DNA of 19,423 nucleotides, taken from contig JAEWQX010000192.1 of assembly GCA_023399035.1 (NCBI GenBank), positions 1 through 19,423 of the forward strand. Direction: 5' to 3'. The number at the start of each line of letters is the position of its first letter. The first letter of the stretch is position 1. The stretch is from Bacillota bacterium. GTDB lineage: Bacteria; Bacillota; Clostridia; Clostridiales; Clostridiaceae. Positions 6,857 through 14,481 of this stretch are shown here, piece after piece. Position numbers and translations under genes: made by a program. The notes under the pieces are model-generated. The model saw nothing but the letters and a program-made list of their open reading frames with translations, did no database searches and had not been told where the DNA came from.

Positions 6857-8011
6857 ATGAAGTTGAAGAAATTAACAATGCTGCTTTTAGTAGCATTGTC
6901 AGTAAATAGTTTTATGGGGTGTAGTTTACCTTTTGCACATGTAACAGGTGATCAGATAGTTTCAGGTAAAAATCAGAATTTAGTTATTCAGGCTAATATA
7001 AAGATGGAAGAAAGTAATGTTAATTCATTGACTGGAGGACAGATTTCAGAAGTATTAGTGAGTGAAGGAGACAGCGTAACAAAAGGACAACCATTGATAG
7101 CACTTGATTGTGACTCCATATTAGCTCAGAAAGCACAAGCAGAGGCAGGAGTAAGCCAGGCACAGGCAGCAAAAGCGCAAGCAGAAGCAGGAAAAGCACA
7201 GGCAGAAGCAGCATTGCAGAAAGCAAGAAATGGTGCTACAGAAGAAGAATTAAATCAATTAAGATCAGCTATTGATATTGCAAAATCAAATATTGATAAT
7301 GCACAATCGGCTTACGATGTTGCAAAATCTAATTATGACAGAACTAAGGTATTATATGATTCTGGTGCGGCAACAGCAGCTGAATTAGAAGGAAAAGAGG
7401 CAAGCCTTCAAAATGCACAGTCAAGCTTAGACAATGCAAAATCTAACTTGGAAATCAATACTGAAAAGTATAATGCAGCAGTAAAAGGTGCAAAAGCAGA
7501 AGATATAGAACAGGCACAGGCAGCAGTAGAACAGGCACAGGCAGGTATAGATCAAGCACAGGCAGGCATAGAACAGGCACAAGCAGCAGTAGATCAGATT
7601 AATATTACTTTAGAAAAATGTTCACTAGTATCTCCAGTAGATGGAATTGTGACAACATTAAATGTGAAAAATGGAGATTTAGTATCATCTGGAATGCCTG
7701 CAGTTGTAGTTACAGATGTAACAAATCCTTCAATAACTTGCAATATTAAAGAAACTGATCTTGATAAAGTGGATTTAGGTCAAGAAGTTACAATAAAACT
7801 TTCTGCTTATGAAGGACAAGAGTTTAAGGGTAAGATAACTAATATCAATAAAAATGCAGATTTTGCTACAAAAAAAGCAACAAATGATAATGGAGATTTT
7901 GATATTTTATCATATGGAGTGAAAGTTGAATTTGAAGATTTAGAAGAAATGAAAAATAATGGAATAGAACTTCGTGCTAACATGACAACATTTGTTGACT
8001 TTGGAAAGTAG
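6857..8011 (+). CDS. HlyD-family membrane-fusion adaptor lipoprotein
   Basis: The 384-aa adaptor is exported and probably lipid-anchored: a lysine-rich start and a hydrophobic stretch are followed by a lipobox-like site with C22 (FMGC). A first half-lipoyl motif is at about 60-85 (GGQISEVLVSEGDSVTKGQPL). A long alanine/glutamine-rich coiled-coil hairpin covers about 88-252. The second half-lipoyl motif (LVSPVDGIVTTLNVKNGDLV) and a beta-barrel region follow. Residues 218-245 are four near-identical heptads (EQAQAAV type). In Gram-positives such adaptors serve membrane exporters. It is the first gene of a three-gene operon, with an 11-nt gap to the next gene. The substrate is unknown. Confidence 0.9.
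   Translation: MKLKKLTMLLLVALSVNSFMGCSLPFAHVTGDQIVSGKNQNLVIQANIKMEESNVNSLTGGQISEVLVSEGDSVTKGQPLIALDCDSILAQKAQAEAGVSQAQAAKAQAEAGKAQAEAALQKARNGATEEELNQLRSAIDIAKSNIDNAQSAYDVAKSNYDRTKVLYDSGAATAAELEGKEASLQNAQSSLDNAKSNLEINTEKYNAAVKGAKAEDIEQAQAAVEQAQAGIDQAQAGIEQAQAAVDQINITLEKCSLVSPVDGIVTTLNVKNGDLVSSGMPAVVVTDVTNPSITCNIKETDLDKVDLGQEVTIKLSAYEGQEFKGKITNINKNADFATKKATNDNGDFDILSYGVKVEFEDLEEMKNNGIELRANMTTFVDFGK
7508..7591 (+). repeat. Four tandem 21-bp heptad repeats inside the adaptor gene
   Basis: Four consecutive 21-bp units encode EQAQAAV, EQAQAGI, DQAQAGI and EQAQAAV. They are highly similar at the DNA level and in frame, so gain or loss of a unit would change coiled-coil length without a frameshift. 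A looser AQA/AEA-rich block lies on the other arm at about 7130-7225. Confidence 0.8.
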
Positions 8012-8022
8012 TGTGATGATAT

Positions 8023-9381
8023 ATGAAATCAAGAATAATATGTGGAGTTGAAAAAATAGTTGTTTTCAAAGATTCATTGAAAAACAGGATTGAAGTTTTT
8101 AAGGAAGAAGTAAGAAAAACTTCAGTATATAATAGCAGAGTAGGACAGTTTTTTAGAGGATTATATAGCTTTTTATATGAGAATCTTTTAAGACATAAAT
8201 ATATGATAATACCAATAATTATATTATTAGTATTACCACCTGCTATAAGTGTTTTATTAGGTCTTGAATTTTGCAAGAATCCTGTTAATAATGTACCTAC
8301 AATAATAGTAAATCATGACAATTCATCAACTGTACAAAATCTTATTCAGATGATTGAAGATAATGATGTCTTTGATGTTGTTATTCATAGCGATAATGAT
8401 GAAGATATACAGAAATATATTGATAATGGAACTGCAATGGCAGGTTTGATCATTCCAGAAAATTTTTCGGACAACCTATTAAATGGTAAAGAAGCAACCA
8501 TATTATCATTTGTTGATGGAAGTGTCACATCCCCATCTAGTGCAGCAAAGGGGGCCATATCTGAAACATTAAATACATTAAAAAGTGGATATTTAATGAA
8601 GCTTGTAGAAGGAAAGCTTCAAATGACACCACAGAATGCTAAAAATTTAATTTCACCTATTGGGTATGACTATAGATTTTTAGGAAATCCAACAAAGAAT
8701 ATGTCAATATTCATGCTTGAAGGTCTTATATTAAATTGTATGCAGATAGCAGTTGCAATAACGGGTAGTTTTATTAGCGAAAAGAAAAATTATCTTAAGC
8801 TAATTACTAAAGGAGCTATAATTGGATTATTAGGTTCAGTATCAGCATTTTTCTGTATTTATATACAAATTAAATATTTTAACATACCTTATAGAGGTAC
8901 TGTCTTAGGAGGAGTTTTACTTACTATCTTATGTAATTTAGGATGGGCGTATTTTGGAATACTTCAAAATTACGGGAAAAAGGGCAATAAGCTAGAAGCT
9001 GCTTCTTCATGTGGAATTGTATCAATGACAATGTTACTTTCAGGATATACATTCCCTGTCCTTGCAATGCCTTCATTCTTTTCGAAGATTACGAATTTTA
9101 TGCCTAATACCCATTTTATAATTCCAATAAGGGATATTTCTTTATTAGGATTTACATATAGTGACGTTTCTAGACATGTAAGTTGGATGGCTAAATTTGC
9201 TTTGATAATGCTTGCTTTAGTAACGCTACAATTTGTATTGAGTAAGAGGCCTAAGAAAGACAAAGGTACTAATATAGAAAAGACAGATAGTAATGGAGAG
9301 GATACCATCAAAGGTATTTCTGAAATAGATTTAAATGATGAAAAATTAGTGAAATTCAATAGTAAAGGGGTGAAGCAATAA
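8023..9381 (+). CDS. ABC-2-type membrane transport subunit, first copy
   Basis: The 452-aa integral membrane protein has a basic cytoplasmic N-terminus of about 58 residues and a first membrane helix at about 60-82. A large external domain (about 85-225) contains the IPENFSDNL block. Five more helices lie between about 228 and 405, followed by a charged cytoplasmic tail. This is the ABC2_membrane_3 (PF12698-like) layout used by ABC-2 exporters and YhgE/Pip-like proteins. It has no Walker motifs. It is paralogous to the next gene, with equivalent motifs (DNSS near the start of the external domain, then IIPENFS against IIPQDFS), so the two probably pair. The stop overlaps the next start (TAATG), which implies translational coupling. 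The ribosome site is weak (GTGAT). Confidence 0.85.
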   Translation: MKSRIICGVEKIVVFKDSLKNRIEVFKEEVRKTSVYNSRVGQFFRGLYSFLYENLLRHKYMIIPIIILLVLPPAISVLLGLEFCKNPVNNVPTIIVNHDNSSTVQNLIQMIEDNDVFDVVIHSDNDEDIQKYIDNGTAMAGLIIPENFSDNLLNGKEATILSFVDGSVTSPSSAAKGAISETLNTLKSGYLMKLVEGKLQMTPQNAKNLISPIGYDYRFLGNPTKNMSIFMLEGLILNCMQIAVAITGSFISEKKNYLKLITKGAIIGLLGSVSAFFCIYIQIKYFNIPYRGTVLGGVLLTILCNLGWAYFGILQNYGKKGNKLEAASSCGIVSMTMLLSGYTFPVLAMPSFFSKITNFMPNTHFIIPIRDISLLGFTYSDVSRHVSWMAKFALIMLALVTLQFVLSKRPKKDKGTNIEKTDSNGEDTIKGISEIDLNDEKLVKFNSKGVKQ

Positions 9382-10613
9382 TGCACTATTTTAAATTAGG
9401 AGTGAAAAAGCTTCGCATGATTTTAAAAGAAGAATCAAGCCGATTAATAGGAGCAATTGTATCACCTTTAATTACACTTCTTCTTTTATCTTGTGTTTGG
9501 AGTCATGTGTATGTAGAAAATATTCCTTTTGGAATAGTTGATTTAGATAATTCATCTTTATCAAGGACAGTAATTGAACAATTATCAAATTGTCCATCAT
9601 TAAAGGTTGATCATTTTTTTGAGTCAGAAGCAGAGTTAGAGCAGGCATTGAAAGAAAAAACTGTTCATGGAGGTATAATAATACCCCAGGATTTTAGTAA
9701 AGATGTAAGCCTGAAGAAATCACCTAAAGCAGAAATACTAGTTGATGGAACTAATATGCTTATTGGTGGTAATGCATTAAGTGGAGCCGCATCAGTACTA
9801 GGAACACTTAGTGCGGGAACTGAACTTAAAATGCTTCAAGGAAATGGTATGTACCCATCTGTAGCTAAAACTGCTATTGGAACTTTTTCTTATGTACAGC
9901 GTATATTATATGACCCTCAAGGAAGCTATATTAGAAACATGGCATATACTGTTGTGCCTCTTGTAATTCAAATGGCTTTTTTATCGGAATTTTTTATACC
10001 GATGTTAATAAAGAAGAAAAAAGAATTTGCAGCTATGAAAATACGTTCAAAAGAATTCTTGTTTAATGTTCTTGATATAATCATAAGGATATTAGTGTTT
10101 GCTGTAGTCGTAATTGTAGCAACCTTTATAGAATTGTGTTTAATAAAGAAATTTTACTCACTTCCAATGAGAGGTGAAATATGGATATATGCAACTTTAA
10201 TGATGGCATTTTTCTTTAATCTCGTTGGATTTGGACTTGTATTTTCAGCTATATTGAGTAAAATGGATTATTATGTATTTGCATATAATGTGTGCTCAAC
10301 GCCGTTTATGTTAACATCTGGAGTGGCATATCCATTTTATATGATGCCAGAGGGTGTTGTAACTTTTATTAAACTAATTTCACCACTTGCACAGGTATCA
10401 GTACCTCTAAAGATTCTTAACTTAAAAGGTGTTGGATGGGATATAATACTTCCGTATTTTAAAGAAAGTGTTGGATACTCATTATTATGGATACCTATAG
10501 GATTAATTTTGTATATTATAAGTGTGGCTCGTACAAAGTATAAACTTGAAAAATCATCTTTAGTAAATTTAGATTCTTCTGATGCAATGCAGATTAAAAC
10601 AATAACTGAATAA
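9381..10613 (+). CDS. ABC-2-type membrane transport subunit, second copy
   Basis: The 410-aa protein has the same architecture as its upstream neighbour: helix 1 at about 21-42, an external domain with FGIVDLDNSSLSRTV and GGIIIPQDFSKDV, then five helices between about 190 and 385 and a short polar tail. It probably forms a heterodimeric channel with the upstream subunit, fed by the HlyD-type adaptor. Its ATG shares one base with the previous stop, so the two are co-translated. No ATPase gene follows; the operon ends at a hairpin. An ATPase encoded elsewhere is one possibility, an ATPase-independent role another. Confidence 0.85.
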   Translation: MHYFKLGVKKLRMILKEESSRLIGAIVSPLITLLLLSCVWSHVYVENIPFGIVDLDNSSLSRTVIEQLSNCPSLKVDHFFESEAELEQALKEKTVHGGIIIPQDFSKDVSLKKSPKAEILVDGTNMLIGGNALSGAASVLGTLSAGTELKMLQGNGMYPSVAKTAIGTFSYVQRILYDPQGSYIRNMAYTVVPLVIQMAFLSEFFIPMLIKKKKEFAAMKIRSKEFLFNVLDIIIRILVFAVVVIVATFIELCLIKKFYSLPMRGEIWIYATLMMAFFFNLVGFGLVFSAILSKMDYYVFAYNVCSTPFMLTSGVAYPFYMMPEGVVTFIKLISPLAQVSVPLKILNLKGVGWDIILPYFKESVGYSLLWIPIGLILYIISVARTKYKLEKSSLVNLDSSDAMQIKTITE

Positions 10614-10633
10614 AATTTTATGTTTCTATAAAT

Positions 10634-10680
10634 ATTGCTTTCATCATTAAATATAAAAATGATGGGAGCAATAATTTTAT
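10634..10680 (+). terminator. Probable terminator of the export operon
   Basis: A 15-bp stem with two G-U pairs (10634-10648 with 10658-10672) has a 9-nt loop and an AATTTTAT tail. The T-tract is imperfect, so termination may be partial. Confidence 0.6.
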
Positions 10681-10850
10681 ATTAATAATAAATTTTGACT
10701 TTCTTAATTAAAGAGAGATAATAAATTTATATTAATTATATTAAAAACACAGTATTATTTTTAATATTCAACAGAAAATATTAAAAAAGTATGCATTTTG
10801 AGTTATAATATAAAAGTAATATGCTTATTTTAGAAAGGCAGGAAAAAATC

Positions 10851-12254
10851 ATGTATAAAAAAGAAATTGAAGAGTATTTTGAAAAGAATAGAGAGCAGAT
10901 ATTAAATGATATTTGTGATCAAATAAGAATAAAGAGTGACAGAGGTGAGGCAAAGGAAAACATGCCTTATGGTGAAGGTCCAGCAAAGGCTCTTGAAGCA
11001 GCTTTAAAATTAGGTGAAAGCATGGGCTTTAAGACTAAAAATTACGATAATTATGTAGGAACAATTGACTTTAATGATAAAGAAAAGGGTCTTGATATAT
11101 TAGCTCATTTAGATGTAGTTCCAGCTGGAGATGAATGGACAGTAACTCAGCCTTATGAACCAGTAATAAAGGATGGAAAAATATATGGAAGAGGATCTGC
11201 TGATGATAAGGGACCAGCTATAGTTGCTTTATATGCATTAAAGGCAGTTAAGGATTTAAACATTCCACTAAGCAAAAATGTAAGATTAATCTTAGGAACA
11301 GATGAAGAATGCGGAAGCTCGGACATAGAACATTACTATGCAGTAGAAAAAGAAGCTCCAATGACATTTTCACCAGATGCTGAATTCCCACTTATAAACA
11401 TAGAAAAGGGACGTTTAGCAACAGACTTTACAAGTGAATATGCTGAAGATTCAGCTCTTCCAAGAATAATAAGAGTAAATGGCGGAGTAAAGGCAAATGT
11501 TGTTCCAGACAAGGCTTCTGCAGAAGTTGAAGGATTCACTTTAGATGTAGTTTCAGAATTATGTAAAAAAGCAGAAGAAAAGACTAATGTAAGATTTACA
11601 GCTACTGAAGACGGTTCAGTAATAACAATAAATGCAAAAGGTAAGGGAGCTCATGCTTCAACACCTGAAAATGGAGATAATGCACTTACAGCAATGATCC
11701 AATTATTAGCTTCAATGCCTTGTGCAAAAAGCGAAGGATTTGAAAGATTATGCAGCGTAAATAAATTATTCCCACACAATGATCACGTTGGTGCAGGATG
11801 TGGAGTTAATATGAGCGATGAATTAAGCGGAAGCTTAAGCATGGCATTTACTATTTTTGAATACAGCACAACTGGATTAAAGGGTACTTTTGATTCAAGA
11901 GCACCAATCTGTGCAACTGATGAAAACTTAACTGAAGTGTTAAGAAAGAACATGGCTTCTATGAATATTACATTAGCTGACGAAAAATTAAATCCTGCAC
12001 ATCACGTAAGCAGTGATTCTGATTTTGTACGTACACTATTAAAGTGTTATGAAGATTACAGTGGATTAAAAGGTGAATGTCTTGCAATAGGTGGAGGTAC
12101 TTATGTACACCACTTAGAAAATGGAGTAGCATTTGGATGTTCACTTCCTGGAACTGATAATAATATGCATGGAAATGATGAATTTGCAGTTATAGATGAA
12201 TTAATGCTTAGTGGAAAGATATTTACTCAAGCAATAATTGACCTTTGTAAATAA
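10851..12254 (+). CDS. pepV: PepV-type M20 dipeptidase (Xaa-His dipeptidase family)
   Basis: This cytoplasmic zinc dipeptidase cleaves unblocked dipeptides, completing peptide use. The 467-aa protein has the M20 metal and catalytic residues in order: H86 and D88 (LAHLDVVPAGDEW), D119 (GRGSADDKGP), the catalytic E152 with metal ligand E153 (GTDEECGSS), D176 (SPDAEFP) and H440 (NNMHGNDE). These positions are within a residue or two of those I recall for lactobacillar PepV. The lid domain between about 190 and 380 contains the HAST block. I placed the start at the ATG at 10851, which gives the family length, rather than the in-frame ATG at 10821. A TATAAT box is at 10804-10809 without a good -35. 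It appears monocistronic. Confidence 0.92.
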   Translation: MYKKEIEEYFEKNREQILNDICDQIRIKSDRGEAKENMPYGEGPAKALEAALKLGESMGFKTKNYDNYVGTIDFNDKEKGLDILAHLDVVPAGDEWTVTQPYEPVIKDGKIYGRGSADDKGPAIVALYALKAVKDLNIPLSKNVRLILGTDEECGSSDIEHYYAVEKEAPMTFSPDAEFPLINIEKGRLATDFTSEYAEDSALPRIIRVNGGVKANVVPDKASAEVEGFTLDVVSELCKKAEEKTNVRFTATEDGSVITINAKGKGAHASTPENGDNALTAMIQLLASMPCAKSEGFERLCSVNKLFPHNDHVGAGCGVNMSDELSGSLSMAFTIFEYSTTGLKGTFDSRAPICATDENLTEVLRKNMASMNITLADEKLNPAHHVSSDSDFVRTLLKCYEDYSGLKGECLAIGGGTYVHHLENGVAFGCSLPGTDNNMHGNDEFAVIDELMLSGKIFTQAIIDLCK

Positions 12255-12274
12255 AATATAAAATTATTATAAAG

Positions 12275-12334
12275 AGATTGAAAGTCTTTAATTAGAGGCT
12301 TTCAGTCTTTAATTAGAGGCTTTCAGTCTTTTTT
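12275..12334 (+). terminator. pepV terminator with a duplicated 3' arm
   Basis: One 5' arm (12275-12287) can pair over 13 bp with either of two identical 3' arms, at 12296-12308 and 12317-12329. The cause is a tandem 21-nt repeat (12283-12303, 12304-12324, plus 7 nt of a third copy). The near arm is followed by only three T's, the far arm by six. Confidence 0.85.
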
Positions 12335-12360
12335 AGTGTCTGGAAAAGGTAAAAAAGAAA

Positions 12361-12604
12361 AAATAAAATTTTTTTATTTTTTTGCAACATTTTATATCTT
12401 ATGATTGTATTTATAGTATAAGAGGGTTTGAAAAGTATAAAAGATATTGAGATTTGTGATTATATCTTGGGAAGGATGTAAGTAAAAAATAAATTTTTTA
12501 TTTTTGCAACATTTCATATCTGATAACTGTATTATTAGTATAAGAGGTTTGGGAAGTATAAAGGCTATTGAGATTTATGATTTTATTTTGGGAAGAATAT
12601 TAAT
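12361..12604 (+). repeat. Tandem imperfect 122-bp repeat with ECF-like promoters
   Basis: Two units, about 12361-12482 and 12483-12604, align with roughly 83% identity and a one-base gap. Each contains TGCAAC, exactly 17 bp, TGTATT (12383-12411 and 12505-12533) after a T-run, resembling an ECF-sigma promoter (AAC in the -35, GTA in the -10), followed by the conserved AGTATAAGAG. Neither unit has a good sigma-A promoter. The repeat lies directly upstream of the surface protein gene. The rest of the gap (12335-12360 and 12605-12672) shows nothing else. Confidence 0.7.
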
Positions 12605-12689
12605 AAAGAGGCTATGGTCAATCTTTTATTTTGAATACATGTACAAGCCCTTATTGAAAAGAGATTTAACTTCAAGGAGGAATTTTATT

Positions 12690-13898
12690 ATGATAAGAAA
12701 AAAATTATTTAGAGGTATACCGTTTGCTTTAGCTCTAGGATTAATGATAACACCATTTGTATCTGCTCATGCTGAAAGCTACGGGACAGGAGTTACAAAA
12801 ACAATAGAAAGTGATGAAATAGATCCAGGATTTATGATTAAGCCTGAAGTATTTATAAACAATAAACAAATGAATGCTGATGACATTAAGATATTAAACA
12901 GCGAAGCATACATTCCATTAGAAGAAGTAGCTTTAGCAATGGGAGATAGACTTGAAGGATCATACGAATATTCATACATGCTTAGAAAAAGCGATAAGAT
13001 GATAAACATGAATATAGCTGATGGTACATATGCTGTAAACGGCGCTGAAAGTAATATTAAATTTGAAGTTGTTGATAATGTTGCATATGCTCCAGTTAAA
13101 TTCTTCAGTGAAGTTTTAGGATACAACATGGAGTTTATAGGAAACAGCATATATATAGGAGAAGCTAATGTTTCTGCTGGCGATGTAAGCATGGATTTAT
13201 CAGTAAACCCATTAATCGATGATGCTATTATGTTAAACCCTGAAATATACATCAATTCTGACAGATATCCGGATTTTGGGATTATGATTAATAATGGAAA
13301 AGTATATCTTCCATTAGAAGTTGTTACAGAAAAAATGGGAGACAGACTTGAAGGCGATATTTCAACTCAATACTATTTAAGAAATAATAACATGATGCTT
13401 ATGATTGATTTTGCAAACAACAAATATGTATTAAATGGTACTGAAAATAACTGTAGAATGTTAACTATAGGTGGTAAGGTATATGCTTCATTAGATTTCT
13501 ATAAGGATGTTTTAAACTATCCAGTTAAAGAAGACGGAAATTCATTTTATATAGGTGAAATCAAAACACCAGAAATTTTACCTAACACTGTTGAAGGTGG
13601 TAAGTGGAGCTTAGAAAACGGAAACTGGTACTACTTAAATGGTGAAAGCAAGGTTACTGGATGGGTTAGAGATAACAACAGATGGTATTATTTAAAAGCT
13701 GACGGTGTAATGGCTACAGGATGGATTCAATTAGATGGAAAATGGTACTTATTAAACAATAATGGTGCTATGGAAACAGGCTGGGTTGTAGACAATGGTA
13801 ATGCTTATTACTTAAACAAAGATGGTTCTATGGCTGCAGGAACTACAGTTGATGGATTTATGTTAGCTGAAAACGGAATTGCAATTTCACTTTACTAG
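12690..13898 (+). CDS. Secreted cell-wall protein: copper-amine-oxidase-N-like domains plus wall-binding repeats
   Basis: The 402-aa protein has a signal peptide (likely cut after AHA at 26-28). Two tandem copies of a domain resembling the copper amine oxidase N-terminal-like domain (PF07833 type) follow, at about 48-160 and 183-290. Each has PEVFIN or PEIYIN, IPLEEV or LPLEVV, MGDRLEG and YIGE. Residues about 303-402 are choline-binding/glucan-binding-type repeats, e.g. NGNWYYLNGES, TGWVRDNNRWYYLKADGVM and TGWIQLDGKWYLLNNNGAM. It should be attached non-covalently to the cell wall. No enzymatic residues are visible, so a structural or adhesive role is inferred. The start at 12690 is set by AAGGAGG; the in-frame extension back to 12504 is repeat DNA. 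Confidence 0.88.
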   Translation: MIRKKLFRGIPFALALGLMITPFVSAHAESYGTGVTKTIESDEIDPGFMIKPEVFINNKQMNADDIKILNSEAYIPLEEVALAMGDRLEGSYEYSYMLRKSDKMINMNIADGTYAVNGAESNIKFEVVDNVAYAPVKFFSEVLGYNMEFIGNSIYIGEANVSAGDVSMDLSVNPLIDDAIMLNPEIYINSDRYPDFGIMINNGKVYLPLEVVTEKMGDRLEGDISTQYYLRNNNMMLMIDFANNKYVLNGTENNCRMLTIGGKVYASLDFYKDVLNYPVKEDGNSFYIGEIKTPEILPNTVEGGKWSLENGNWYYLNGESKVTGWVRDNNRWYYLKADGVMATGWIQLDGKWYLLNNNGAMETGWVVDNGNAYYLNKDGSMAAGTTVDGFMLAENGIAISLY

Positions 13899-13957
13899 GA
13901 TAAAGATAATCAGCAGGTGATTTTTACTTAAAATATTGAATGATAGATTAAATTGAT

Positions 13958-14010
13958 ATTAAAGCTGTATTTATTGAATGTGACAAGGCATTTATATATA
14001 CAGCTTTAAT
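13958..14010 (+). terminator. Hairpin after the surface protein gene (probable terminator)
   Basis: A perfect 13-bp stem, ATTAAAGCTGTAT (13958-13970) with ATACAGCTTTAAT (13998-14010), encloses a 27-nt loop. The downstream T-tract is poor (TAAGTTTAG), so strength is uncertain. Confidence 0.5.
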
Positions 14011-14160
14011 TAAGTTTAGTATGTGAGGAGAATATCTGCAGTACCATAAGATTAATATGATTCATCATAGCACAGATTTCAATAGAAATATTTAAGGTTA
14101 CTAGAATAAGCATTAAGATAATCTTGTAGAATGAAAAGTAAATAAATGTAAGTAATCTTA
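14011..14160. other. Intergenic stretch before the riboswitch promoter
   Basis: I find no open frame, hairpin or repeat of note between the surface-protein hairpin and the consensus promoter at 14161. Confidence 0.4.
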
Positions 14161-14189
14161 TTGACAGCATGTCCTTATCAGAGTATAAT
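14161..14189 (+). promoter_or_regulatory. Consensus promoter of the riboswitch-controlled ATPase gene
   Basis: TTGACA (14161-14166), exactly 17 bp, TATAAT (14184-14189) matches the sigma-A consensus perfectly. The predicted start near 14196 is just ahead of the riboswitch. Strong constitutive initiation is expected, with control by the RNA element. Confidence 0.85.
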
Positions 14190-14204
14190 CATATTAAATT
14201 AAAA

Positions 14205-14350
14205 ATTGCCTTTATTAAAGGGGAGTAATCAAAAATATAGCATCAACATCCGCGGCATAATAGGCCTGGTGTTATATACCTTAATGGTGATGAGACTTTT
14301 AATATAACTTTAAATAATTTTGAAGTTATATTAAAGGTCTCTTTTTTGTT
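14205..14350 (+). ncRNA. yybP-ykoY manganese riboswitch with expression platform
   Basis: Conserved pieces of the yybP-ykoY aptamer appear in order: AAAGGGGAGTA (14217-14227), CATCAACATCCGCGGC (14241-14256), AATAGGCCTGGT (14259-14270) and TGATGAGAC (14288-14296). P1 forms between 14213-14221 and 14296-14304. The platform is an 18-bp terminator stem (14293-14310 with 14323-14340) followed by CTTTTTTG. Because 14296-14304 belongs to both P1 and the terminator, they exclude each other, so Mn2+ binding should stabilise P1 and turn the gene on. This class is known to sense Mn2+ and to precede P-type exporters such as YoaB. Confidence 0.93.
14293..14347 (+). terminator. Riboswitch-controlled intrinsic terminator
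   Basis: The 18-bp stem (14293-14310 with 14323-14340, one G-U pair) has a 12-nt loop and a T-rich tail. It overlaps the 3' strand of aptamer P1. A further 130 nt of leader without recognisable structure precedes the ATPase start. Confidence 0.85.
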
Positions 14351-14481
14351 CTATAGAATTTACAGAGGACTTTTTAAACGGGCTGAAACATACAGTCTAT
14401 AAATAAGATTTTTATATTTATTGAAAATGAAGATTTAAAAAATAAATAAATTATCATTTTAATTATGAAAGGAAGATGATT

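Noticed and set aside
7130..7600. Repetitive DNA that might suggest a CRISPR-like or tandem repeat array
   Set aside because: The repeats are coding heptads of a coiled coil, with no unique spacers.
8970..9386. 138-aa minus-strand open frame inside the first ABC-2 gene
   Set aside because: It is a shadow of a well-supported membrane protein gene on the opposite strand.
12504..12689. N-terminal extension of the surface protein to a TTG at 12504
   Set aside because: The sequence is part of the 122-bp repeat; the signal peptide and AAGGAGG define the start at 12690.
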